Source: Candidatus Pacearchaeota archaeon
Lineage (GTDB): Archaea > Nanoarchaeota > Nanoarchaeia > Pacearchaeales > GW2011-AR1
Assembly: GCA_002690445.1 (NCBI GenBank)
Contig: NZER01000146.1
Location: forward strand, 1-41,065
Direction: 5' to 3'
Length of the DNA: 41,065 nucleotides
Part shown: positions 1-5,581 of the stretch, one piece after another
Position numbering within the stretch: position 1 is the stretch's first letter
How the letters are laid out: each line of letters begins with the position of its first letter
Translations under genes and position numbers: made by a program
The notes under the pieces: generated by a model
Database searches by the model: none
What the model saw: the letters and a program-made list of their open reading frames with translations, nothing else
What the model was told of the DNA's origin: nothing

Positions 1-2
1 AA

Positions 3-350
3 CTTAACAAGCGCTATGCCAATCTTTTAACCGCTGAGAAAAATCTTGAGAGAACAAATAGAAATCTTCAAAGATTAGTTCGAGTTGGCTTGAGGGCAGG
101 CATTTTTGGAAGTACAGCAGCAACTATACAAGCAGTCAGAGGTGAAACACCGTTAGAGATTGCCGCCGGAGGTGCAGCGGCAGCTGGCGCTACCCAATTT
201 TTGAGTTCACCGGCAGTGCAAACTAGAGTGGCTAATATTTTACGAAAATTAAGCCCAGATGATGCGGACTTAATAACTAGATTCGTCCCAAGTCTCAGGA
301 ATATCTTCTTCGCTAAACGCCAACGCGACACAAATACAGAAAATAGGTAA
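3..350 (+). CDS. 3' end of a structural-type gene, cut by the window edge
   Basis: This frame is open from base 3 with no start before the edge, so only the last 115 residues are seen. The visible part is a basic helical stretch, an Ala/Gly-rich hydrophobic segment (about residues 53-66 of the visible part) and a polar C-terminus. Position just before the lysis genes matches that of the 689-residue internal-protein gene at the right end, and the DNA after both genes becomes identical from base 406. I infer the C-terminus of an alternative internal/ejection or polyvalent virion protein. It is not recognisably similar to the end of the right-hand gene. Family unknown. Confidence 0.6.
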   Translation, partial: LNKRYANLLTAEKNLERTNRNLQRLVRVGLRAGIFGSTAATIQAVRGETPLEIAAGGAAAAGATQFLSSPAVQTRVANILRKLSPDDADLITRFVPSLRNIFFAKRQRDTNTENR

Positions 351-386
351 TAGTAATATAATTAATATTTCTATCATAATACTTAC

Positions 387-415
387 ATTATAGCATAGTG
401 CACACCATTTGTCAA
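387..415 (-). promoter_or_regulatory. Consensus sigma-70 promoter pointing left
   Basis: Read on the minus strand there is a perfect -35 TTGACA (410-415), a 17-base spacer and a perfect -10 TATAAT (387-392) preceded by TGC, an extended -10. It points away from the lysis genes, toward the end of the preceding gene. A diverged second copy lies at 40964-40992. No minus-strand gene is seen downstream, so the product would be an antisense or small RNA. Confidence 0.65.
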
Positions 416-420
416 TAGAT

Positions 421-615
421 ATGAAAGAATTACGTCAAGAGATTAAAGAAATAAAAGATATGGTCGGAAATCATCTCACCGATGTCGCTAAAGATATAAC
501 CGAGATGAGAACTGATATTGCATGGCTCAAGAGGAGTCAGACTTTTAGAATTGGTTTGGTAACTGCAGTGATAGCCGCGATGGTTAGTGCATTATTAGCC
601 GTTCTCATTAGATGA
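421..615 (+). CDS. Coiled-coil membrane protein, XhlA/holin-like lysis accessory
   Basis: This is a 64-residue protein with a charged heptad-like N-terminal helix (about residues 1-40) followed by one hydrophobic membrane segment (about 46-62) and a short tail. This is the layout of XhlA-type haemolysin/holin accessory proteins. It directly precedes the endolysin, whose ATG overlaps its stop codon region, as in phage lysis cassettes. I chose ATG 421 over the TTG at 409. There is no Shine-Dalgarno sequence. The first 68 bases of the gene are repeated at the right end of the window. Family assignment rests on layout and context only. Confidence 0.6.
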   Translation: MKELRQEIKEIKDMVGNHLTDVAKDITEMRTDIAWLKRSQTFRIGLVTAVIAAMVSALLAVLIR

Positions 616-1118
616 AGATAAAGAACATATACGTTCATCACAGTGCTTATCCCAGCGATAAGTTCCCTGATCAGTTCTTATTAATAGATTTACATCACAA
701 GAAGAAGTTCGGAGTTAAATCGAGCCTTGGCTATTACGGTGGATATACCAAGCTGATTGGCATGGATGGCTCGGTAAAGAGGTATAGAGTTGATGGAGAG
801 GAGCAAACAGCTCAGAAGGGACATAACTTCAATACTGTCTCATACTGCCTTGCTATGCACGGAGATAGGGAATACCCCTCAGAGGCCATGGAAAAGGCCC
901 TAACGACCGAATTAGACACCACTATGGCCAAGTATGGACTGACCTTCACTGATATAAAGCTTCATAGAGAGGTAAGACCAACAGATTGCCCAGGTTTAAA
1001 TATCACAAGGACTTATATTATGAATCTCCTCGACCGAAGACACTACCAGATCAATTTAATAAAAAGACTGATAGAATTAAGTATGAAGCTGGTCGGGCTT
1101 CTTAAAAAGAGAAAATAA
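612..1118 (+). CDS. N-acetylmuramoyl-L-alanine amidase endolysin
   Basis: The 168-residue protein resembles the Amidase_2/PGRP family (T7 lysozyme type), which cuts the amide bond between MurNAc and L-Ala in peptidoglycan. The zinc ligands appear as His9 or His10 (VHHS), His118 and Cys126 (HREVRPTDCPG), and a GYYGGY segment near residue 40 matches the substrate-side region. Length is close to the family's about 150 residues, plus a C-terminal basic amphipathic tail of about 25 residues that could help membrane contact. No signal peptide is seen, so it needs a holin. It overlaps the upstream membrane-protein gene by 4 bases and is followed after 2 bases by a holin-like gene. Confidence 0.85.
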   Translation: MKIKNIYVHHSAYPSDKFPDQFLLIDLHHKKKFGVKSSLGYYGGYTKLIGMDGSVKRYRVDGEEQTAQKGHNFNTVSYCLAMHGDREYPSEAMEKALTTELDTTMAKYGLTFTDIKLHREVRPTDCPGLNITRTYIMNLLDRRHYQINLIKRLIELSMKLVGLLKKRK

Positions 1119-1120
1119 AT

Positions 1121-1303
1121 ATGAACAAAGCTTTCTACAAATCCAAAGAGGTTTTGCTAGGCCTCTTGGTGTTAGCTGACGCACTGTTGAATGCTGTCGG
1201 CTTTCCGGCTGTTGAGCTCACTCCGGCTCTTCTTTTAGGAGTAGTGGGAGTGTTAGTTCTTCTACGATTGTTCTTTACCAAGAGCAAGCTAACTCTCCGC
1301 TAA
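1121..1303 (+). CDS. Small two-helix membrane protein, probable holin
   Basis: The 60-residue protein has two hydrophobic helices (about residues 11-28 and 33-52) separated by a short Pro-containing turn, a Lys-rich start and a basic end, the usual size and form of a class II holin. It sits 2 bases after the endolysin stop, so the two are almost certainly co-translated. The role would be timed permeabilisation of the inner membrane to release the endolysin. Holins share little sequence, so the call rests on form and position. Confidence 0.65.
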   Translation: MNKAFYKSKEVLLGLLVLADALLNAVGFPAVELTPALLLGVVGVLVLLRLFFTKSKLTLR

Positions 1304-1304
1304 A

Positions 1305-1313
1305 TGTTATAAT
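1305..1313 (+). promoter_or_regulatory. Extended -10 promoter (TGTTATAAT)
   Basis: A perfect extended -10, TG-T-TATAAT, lies just after the holin stop. No good -35 is visible at 16-18 bases upstream. It would start transcription near 1320, ahead of the 33-residue Cys-rich peptide. The same TGTTAnnAT element recurs before several other units in this window. Confidence 0.5.
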
Positions 1314-1353
1314 CAAAGAAAGGTCGGATGAGGTAAGAGAATTAAATAAATAA

Positions 1354-1455
1354 ATGAGTGAGGAATTAAAGAAATGCGAGGGTTGTGACGAAGGTTGCGA
1401 CGACTGCAAACTTGAAGAAGCTAATGAAAAACTAGACGAAGAGTCTGAGGAATAA
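1354..1455 (+). CDS. 33-residue acidic Cys-rich peptide
   Basis: A short open frame starts at ATG 1354 and contains four cysteines in a tight cluster (CEGCDEGCDDC, residues 8-18), followed by a strongly acidic helix-like tail rich in Glu. It lies about 40 bases downstream of a perfect extended -10 promoter and before another promoter at 1458. The spacing suggests a metal-binding knuckle, but no family is recognised. It is short enough that its coding status is inferred only from composition and placement. Confidence 0.4.
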   Translation: MSEELKKCEGCDEGCDDCKLEEANEKLDEESEE

Positions 1456-1457
1456 CC

Positions 1458-1486
1458 TTGACGAAACAACTGAAATACTTTAAATT
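1458..1486 (+). promoter_or_regulatory. Sigma-70-like promoter before the zinc-finger genes
   Basis: TTGACG (1458-1463), 17 bases, then TAAATT (1481-1486). Transcription would begin near 1493, immediately ahead of the inverted repeat at 1496-1513 and a strong hairpin at 1545-1574, and would then run into three small zinc-finger genes. Confidence 0.45.
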
Positions 1487-1495
1487 GTATATCGT

Positions 1496-1513
1496 TATAC
1501 CTAGTGAGGTATA
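1496..1513. promoter_or_regulatory. Perfect 7-bp inverted repeat, operator or 5' hairpin
   Basis: TATACCT-AGTG-AGGTATA is a perfect dyad located just after the expected start of transcription from the 1458 promoter. It may be an operator on DNA or a stabilising 5' hairpin on RNA; the sequence does not decide between them. Confidence 0.4.
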
Positions 1514-1544
1514 CCACCATGGTTATTAATCCGTAAGGAATGTT

Positions 1545-1574
1545 AGAACCCCCGGAGCTTCGGCAGGGGGTTCT
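1545..1574 (+). terminator. Strong 9-bp hairpin in the leader of the zinc-finger genes
   Basis: AGAACCCCC (1545-1553) pairs perfectly with GGGGGTTCT (1566-1574), with a 12-base loop. The following bases are only moderately T-rich (TCATTAG), so it may be a weak terminator, an attenuator or a processing structure. It lies between the 1458 promoter and the gene at 1597. Confidence 0.5.
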
Positions 1575-1596
1575 TCATTAGTAAGAAGGGATACTC

Positions 1597-1740
1597 ATGA
1601 GCGATCAGAAATGCCCCATATGCAAAAAGTGGGTCATTCTCTTGGCTCACGAATTCCATGCAGGCAGGAAGGGTAAACTCTACCACAAGAAATGTTGGGA
1701 GAAACTATGTCAGAAACACAAGAAGACAGGAGGTGCCTAA
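1597..1740 (+). CDS. 47-residue mini zinc-finger protein 1
   Basis: The protein has the pattern CxxC (residues 6-9) then HxxxC followed by a Trp-Glu-Lys-Leu segment near residues 29-36, consistent with one treble-clef-like or LIM-like zinc site. The C-terminus is Lys-rich. A purine-rich AGAAGGG sits 5-6 bases before ATG 1597, unusual in this mostly SD-less genome. The next gene overlaps its end, and the three genes in a row share the same plan. It may bind nucleic acid or a host protein; no specific function is recognised. Confidence 0.6.
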   Translation: MSDQKCPICKKWVILLAHEFHAGRKGKLYHKKCWEKLCQKHKKTGGA

Positions 1741-1895
1741 GCTGCAATAAGTACGTTAAAAAAAAAGATGAACATAAGGTGAATGGACACATTCTCCATC
1801 ATCGTTGCTTCAAACGTATTGAAGCTAATGCTGAGGAAAAGAAAACCCGTGATCGGCGGGGCATCCGAAAGAAAGGTGGTGATCCAATTGTCTAG
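1707..1895 (+). CDS. Mini zinc-finger protein 2
   Basis: The 62-residue protein starts at ATG 1707, preferred over 1692 because GGGAG lies 5-6 bases upstream. It has CxxC near residues 10-13, then HHRCF about 20 residues on, matching the CxxC...HxxC-aromatic-(K/E)(R/K) plan of its neighbours. The tail is basic and low in complexity. It overlaps the preceding gene by 34 bases in another frame and the following one by 8 bases, so translational coupling is likely. Function unknown. Confidence 0.55.
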   Translation: MSETQEDRRCLSCNKYVKKKDEHKVNGHILHHRCFKRIEANAEEKKTRDRRGIRKKGGDPIV

Positions 1896-2037
1896 CCGTG
1901 TTATCTACAACGGCCCTAAGTGTGACTATTGTCATGAGGTAGTCAGAAGTGGCCAAGGGATTGTTGTAGGGGCCGGCGATCCCAAAAAGAGCAGACTTCT
2001 GCACATCATGTGTTGGAAGAAGATTAAGAAAGGATAA
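1888..2037 (+). CDS. Mini zinc-finger protein 3
   Basis: I choose TTG 1888 as start because AAAGGTGG lies 8 bases upstream and this start barely overlaps the previous gene; the frame is open back to an ATG at 1783. The 49-residue product has CxxC (CDYC), a Gly-rich middle and HIMCWKKI near the C-terminus, again CxxC...HxxC-Trp. It ends directly at a strong terminator, closing a three-gene set of related tiny proteins. Function unknown; nucleic-acid or protein binding through one zinc site is an inference. Confidence 0.5.
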   Translation: MSSRVIYNGPKCDYCHEVVRSGQGIVVGAGDPKKSRLLHIMCWKKIKKG

Positions 2038-2059
2038 CCGGCCACGCGGCCGGTTTTTT
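2038..2059 (+). terminator. Intrinsic terminator after the zinc-finger genes
   Basis: CCGGCC-ACGC-GGCCGG is a perfect 6-bp GC stem with a tetraloop, followed by six T (2054-2059). Confidence 0.9.
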
Positions 2060-2060
2060 A

Positions 2061-2069
2061 TGTTATATT
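2061..2069 (+). promoter_or_regulatory. Extended -10 promoter fused to the terminator T-run
   Basis: TG-T-TATATT lies 2 bases after the terminator's T-run and only 9 bases before ATG 2079. Transcription would begin about 2076-2078, giving the methyltransferase an almost leaderless mRNA. Confidence 0.5.
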
Positions 2070-2078
2070 TGAGTTTGA

Positions 2079-3452
2079 ATGGAGATAAATAAGATATATG
2101 CAGGAGACTGCCTCGAAGTAATGCAAGAGTTTCCCGATAACTCAATAGATACGATCATAACAGATCCACCCTATGGTTTAGAGTTCATGGGTAAGAAGTG
2201 GGACTATGACGTGCCCAGTATTGAAACATGGAGAGAGTGTCTAAGAGTGCTCAAACCAGGAGGCACAGCTCTTATATTCGCTGGCTCAAGGACTCAGCAC
2301 AGAATGGCGGTAAATGTAGAAGATGCTGGCTTTATATTAAAAGATTGCATAATCTGGCTCTATGGCTCAGGCTTCCCGAAAGCTACTGATATTAGTAAGC
2401 AATTGGATAAAAGAAAAGATTGGACGAGATCTATTGAATTTTCAAAGAAACTTAAAGAAGCGAGAGAATCATTAAAATTAACTAAACAACAAGCATTTGA
2501 AAAATGTAATTTTAAAGCACAAACCTTTGGAGGTAATAGTTGGTTTGAAGATGGAAGATTGCCCTCACTAGAAGATTACAAACTATTGAAAAGTGGATTA
2601 AAGTTGGGCAATGAATTTGATTTATTATTTGAAGAAGCTGAAAGGGAGTTTGTAAAGAAAGATAAAAATTGGGGAAAGAAAGGGAATATCCCACTTTCGG
2701 GATATAAAGAGTTTGATATTACAGAATCTAAAACCCCCGAAGCTAAACTATGGAACGGTTGGAAGTCACATGGCCTAAAACCAGCCTATGAGCCTATCTT
2801 AGTAGCTATGAAGCCCAATGATGGTACATACGCTAACAATGCTCTTAAACACGGAGTGAGTGGCCTTAATATAGATGGTGGGAGGATAGGGGGAGAGTTA
2901 CCAGAACCAATGACGGGTCAGGGCTATGCTTCCCAGATGAAAACAAATAAAGAACAAGGTTACAGACCGAGCGATTACTATGAAAATCAAGAAGGCTTTG
3001 ATTACAAACCTAATCCTCAAGGCCGATTCCCAGCCAATGTCATCTTAGACGAACACACAGCTCAGAACGCAGGAGAATGGAGTAGATATTTCTACTGTGC
3101 CAAAGCTAGTAAGGCAGAGAGAAATGCTGGATGTGAGGGGTTGAAAGACATAGAACAACATGGACATTACGCACAAGACGAATGGTCAAGAAAGAATATG
3201 GGGAACACACCAGACGAGAAAAGAGAACCAACCAAAAACAACCACCCAACAGTCAAACCCCTCAAACTAATGGAATATCTATGCAAACTAACCAAGATCC
3301 CAACAGGAGGGATAGTCTTAGATCCCTTCGTAGGTTCAGGCACAACTCTTTTAGCTGCCAAGAATGTAGGTAGGCCATACATAGGGATTGAGAGAGAGGC
3401 TGAGTACGTAGAGATAGCTGAATCTAGGTTAAGTAGTCAAACTTTGTTATAG
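2079..3452 (+). CDS. DNA methyltransferase (N4-cytosine/N6-adenine, beta-type order)
   Basis: The 457-residue enzyme carries the amino-methyltransferase catalytic motif DPPYG at residues 29-33 and the SAM-binding motif DPFVGSGTT from about residue 415, preceded by HPTVKPLKLMEYL. The catalytic motif before the SAM motif marks the beta-type arrangement, which transfers a methyl group to an exocyclic amino group. About 110 residues (roughly 107-215) are inserted after the first half and include a charged segment that resembles a helix-turn-helix target-recognition unit. No restriction enzyme gene is adjacent, so it is an orphan, probably protecting or marking phage DNA. The ATG follows an extended -10 by 9 bases, and a strong terminator follows the gene. 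Confidence 0.9.
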   Translation: MEINKIYAGDCLEVMQEFPDNSIDTIITDPPYGLEFMGKKWDYDVPSIETWRECLRVLKPGGTALIFAGSRTQHRMAVNVEDAGFILKDCIIWLYGSGFPKATDISKQLDKRKDWTRSIEFSKKLKEARESLKLTKQQAFEKCNFKAQTFGGNSWFEDGRLPSLEDYKLLKSGLKLGNEFDLLFEEAEREFVKKDKNWGKKGNIPLSGYKEFDITESKTPEAKLWNGWKSHGLKPAYEPILVAMKPNDGTYANNALKHGVSGLNIDGGRIGGELPEPMTGQGYASQMKTNKEQGYRPSDYYENQEGFDYKPNPQGRFPANVILDEHTAQNAGEWSRYFYCAKASKAERNAGCEGLKDIEQHGHYAQDEWSRKNMGNTPDEKREPTKNNHPTVKPLKLMEYLCKLTKIPTGGIVLDPFVGSGTTLLAAKNVGRPYIGIEREAEYVEIAESRLSSQTLL

Positions 3453-3459
3453 AGACAAC

Positions 3460-3486
3460 AACCAGCCTAACGTGGGCTGGTTTTTT
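3460..3486 (+). terminator. Intrinsic terminator after the methyltransferase
   Basis: AACCAGCC (3460-3467) pairs perfectly with GGCTGGTT (3475-3482), followed by a T-run to 3486. Confidence 0.9.
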
Positions 3487-3487
3487 G

Positions 3488-3496
3488 TGTTATTAT
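3488..3496 (+). promoter_or_regulatory. Extended -10 promoter directly after the terminator
   Basis: TG-T-TATTAT begins one base after the terminator T-run, repeating the terminator-promoter junction at 2054-2069. No -35 is visible. It would transcribe the structured leader and the sugar nucleotidyltransferase. Confidence 0.45.
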
Positions 3497-3502
3497 TAAG
3501 AG

Positions 3503-3710
3503 GCACTAATCGGTAGTGTTTAGTCTTTCGTACGAAGGGCATCATTCGACAATACTCGCTTATAGACATAGCTCCTCTTCGGAGGAATCGAGATCGATGC
3601 CTCGGTCTCAAGGTCTCTAAAAGGATCAACTTCTTAGAAGTTCACTGAAAGGTGTTGTGCCTCGGGACGGGGGCTGTGTCCGTAAGCGGGTTTTGTTTTA
3701 TCATAAAACC
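3503..3710 (+). ncRNA. Structured 5' leader of the nucleotidyltransferase gene
   Basis: About 200 bases without a credible gene hold several hairpins: CACTA/TAGTG near 3506-3520, the palindrome TTCGTACGAA, TCCTC-TTCG-GAGGA with a UUCG tetraloop near 3573-3586, AACTTC-TTA-GAAGTT near 3629-3643, and GTTTTA-TCA-TAAAAC (3695-3709) ending one base before ATG 3711. The last could hide or expose the start codon. It may be a regulatory leader or a separate small RNA; no known riboswitch class is recognised. Confidence 0.4.
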
Positions 3711-4406
3711 ATGAAAGGAATCATCTTAGCAGGAGGCACTGGGTCTCGTCTCAGGCCATTAACCTCTGTCACTAATAAGCATCTCGTGGCTGTATATAAC
3801 AAGCCGATGATTGACTATCCTCTCGGTACTTTAATATCTATGGGAATAGGCGACATTTTAATTATTTCAGGACGAGAACATGTCGGACACTTCATCGAAT
3901 ATCTAGGGTCGGGAGAAAGGTATAATGCTCAATTAACATATCGAGTTCAAGAAGAATCTGGAGGTATTGCTCAAGCCCTGTCTTTGGCTAGGAACTTTAT
4001 CGGGCAAGATAATATGACAGTTATTCTAGGAGACAATATCTTTGAGGATAGTTTCACCTCAACTTTCAATGGAGGTAGCCGAGTTTTTTTAAAGAAAGTC
4101 CCCGACCCTGAAAGATTCGGGGTAGTCAGACTAGAGGGAAATAAAATAACTGAGATCATTGAAAAGCCGAATGATCCTCCCTCTGATTACGCAGTCACAG
4201 GTCTTTATCAATATGATGCTAACGTGTTTGATATTATTGAAAGTCTCAAACCGTCTGATCGAGGAGAGTTAGAGATCACCGATGTTAATAACGTATATAT
4301 TAAAATAGGATTAATGAAGGCTGAGTTTGTGAGAGGGTTCTGGTCTGATGCTGGTACTTTTGAATCGTTAGCTAAAACCACAAGATGGCTACACAAGACC
4401 TGTTGA
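3711..4406 (+). CDS. Sugar-1-phosphate nucleotidyltransferase, RmlA-like
   Basis: I choose ATG 3711, which gives 231 residues beginning directly with the signature GGTGSRLRPLT-x4-K of nucleotidylyltransferases (residues 7-22). Further family marks are a GD near the sugar site (LGDN), IEKP near residue 150 and WSDAGT near the C-terminus. It is close to glucose-1-phosphate thymidylyltransferase, which makes dTDP-glucose, but shorter than the usual about 290 residues at its C-terminus. It stands 5 kb from the main sugar cassette, behind its own promoter and structured leader. It could supply an activated sugar for the glycosyltransferases; the nucleotide and sugar used cannot be read from sequence alone. 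Confidence 0.85.
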   Translation: MKGIILAGGTGSRLRPLTSVTNKHLVAVYNKPMIDYPLGTLISMGIGDILIISGREHVGHFIEYLGSGERYNAQLTYRVQEESGGIAQALSLARNFIGQDNMTVILGDNIFEDSFTSTFNGGSRVFLKKVPDPERFGVVRLEGNKITEIIEKPNDPPSDYAVTGLYQYDANVFDIIESLKPSDRGELEITDVNNVYIKIGLMKAEFVRGFWSDAGTFESLAKTTRWLHKTC

Positions 4407-4415
4407 TAACTTTTG

Positions 4416-4444
4416 TTGACAGACCGATTTTATTTTTTTACACT
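4416..4444 (+). promoter_or_regulatory. Strong promoter for the large noncoding region
   Basis: A perfect -35 TTGACA (4416-4421), 17 bases, and -10 TACACT (4439-4444) predict a start near 4451. Nothing that looks like a protein gene lies downstream for 1.1 kb. Confidence 0.75.
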
Positions 4445-4458
4445 TGTCTTAACACACT

Positions 4459-4497
4459 GATTCCGGCAGTCTTAAAGAAAGAGCTCCCGCCGGAATC
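4459..4497 (+). promoter_or_regulatory. Antiterminator-like helix overlapping the terminator
   Basis: GATTCCGGC (4459-4467) is perfectly complementary to GCCGGAATC (4489-4497). The second arm covers the loop and inner base pair of the terminator hairpin at 4479-4507, so the two structures cannot both form. This is the classic layout of an attenuator. Confidence 0.6.
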
Positions 4498-4509
4498 GGG
4501 AGTTCTTTT
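4479..4509 (+). terminator. Intrinsic terminator, possibly conditional
   Basis: An 11-bp stem with one G-U pair (4479-4489 with 4497-4507) and a 7-base loop is followed by TTTTA. It would end readthrough from the nucleotidyltransferase gene and also stop most transcripts from the 4416 promoter unless the competing upstream helix forms. Confidence 0.75.
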
Positions 4510-5581
4510 ATAAGTTAGTGGCTATCGCCCCACTTCGGTGGGGATTGAGGGATGAAGCTTACCGGCTCCATTCTCCCAAAACTCCAGTCCTTCGGGATTG
4601 GGGCGATGGTCATTAGTGAATTAGCAGTTGGGGTGGCGGACAGTGAGCCGTATGCCAGTTGTCAAAGCAGCGAAGTTGTGACGGATAGCACGACATATCC
4701 TAGGATAAGGCTGCTACGAGGCTTATACATTGGTCTATCCCGAAACCGGGTGTCTGCAAGTCAAACCTTGCCCCCAACTTCTAGTTCATTACAGGCAGAG
4801 ATGGCGGAATAGGTAGACGCTCACGATGGGAACGTGCTTGTGGTTATTCCATCTAGACACACGAGACATGCAAGGTGACTATACGAGTATTTACTAGATA
4901 AATTGAGGTGGCCGCCCCTAACTGGGGCAAATCCTGAAAAGGATTGTTATTCTAGGCTCTATGTGGCCTCATCTCGGCAAATCCTTGCTCTCTGCCTATA
5001 GTGAATTAGTTATCTGGAGTAACGGCGGAATCTTATCTATTCACAACATTCTCTTAATTGAGAGACTTGGGTAAGAAACCGATACCCTACCCTGGATGAA
5101 CTCAAGGTTGATGCCTTGAGATCTGGAGATAAGGCTGACTAACCTTTAACATTGAGAAAATCATAGTTAACAATATTCTTCTTTTTCATTGTTGGTCTTA
5201 TCTTCAGGTCTCAGAGTGTTATTGGTTAACATATGCTAACTTGATGACTAGAGGTTAACAGTCGTTAACTAGTGGTGAATTGAGAGGAGGGGATGGGGAT
5301 AGTTAATCTAAGTAACTTGATGTTTGCACGTCTTAGATGGCGAAGAACAAGGGATCAAGCATGACCTTGTTTCCCGAACGCCCTCTCCTCTCAGAGCATC
5401 ATAGCTCTAACCCCGAGGGTAGCTGAACAGGGGTATATAAAAGCTGTCAGCAGGTCTGGCTTGTCAGGGAGCGAATAATCCTGATCCAACTCAACGGTGA
5501 GAACCGGACTCCTATCTCCTTAACTTATTAATCTAAGGGGGTAGGGGGTCATATCCAATCTAACAATGAGTAACTATATAT

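Larger units (their letters stand above)
4451..5575 (+). ncRNA. Very large multi-domain structured RNA (candidate)
   Basis: This stretch has no credible protein gene but many nested helices: a 17-bp helix with G-U pairs (4515-4531/4600-4616); a domain closed by 4614-4633/4772-4791; a domain closed by 4781-4801/4989-5009; hairpins at 4914-4928, 4930-4945 (GAAA loop), 5069-5087, 5101-5120 and 5254-5269; a domain closed by 5281-5289/5385-5393 holding 5306-5312/5332-5338 and 5346-5352/5365-5371; CGGT-GAGA-ACCG at 5495-5506; and a 16-bp helix at 5507-5550. UUCG and GNRA loops are typical of selected RNA. GGCGGA recurs just inside three domains (near 4635, 4803, 5023). Size and phage setting recall the GOLLD and ROOL RNA classes, but I cannot show membership. 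The 3' end is approximate. Confidence 0.6.

Noticed and set aside
1326..1334. GGATGAGGT downstream of the 1305 promoter is the exact complement of ACCTCATCC in the structural-gene leaders
   Set aside because: A 9-base match is near chance expectation in 41 kb, and the same 9-mer also occurs within the scaffold gene near 31628; not enough for an RNA-RNA pairing claim.
4627..4778. A second tRNA-like fold with acceptor GTTGGGG/CCCCAAC and a T-arm-like GCAAG...CTTGC
   Set aside because: The loop lacks a base of the T-loop and no anticodon arm or D-arm fits; treated as part of the structured RNA.
4552..4812. Open reading frame of 86 codons inside the large RNA region
   Set aside because: It crosses several long helices, has no promoter-proximal start context and an atypical Ser-rich composition; likely chance.
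4793..4997. tRNA-Leu-like gene: a 5' part resembling tRNA-Leu (acceptor strand GCAGAGA, GGCGGAATAGGTAGACGC) and a matching 3' acceptor strand
   Set aside because: The anticodon stem is out of register, no proper T-arm is present before the 3' strand and the insert is over 100 bases; it fits better as a domain of the large RNA, perhaps tRNA-derived.
5226..5270. Repeated GTTAAC motifs suggesting a CRISPR-like or iteron array
   Set aside because: Only three to four irregularly spaced short palindromes, without constant spacers; one pair forms a hairpin of the structured RNA.
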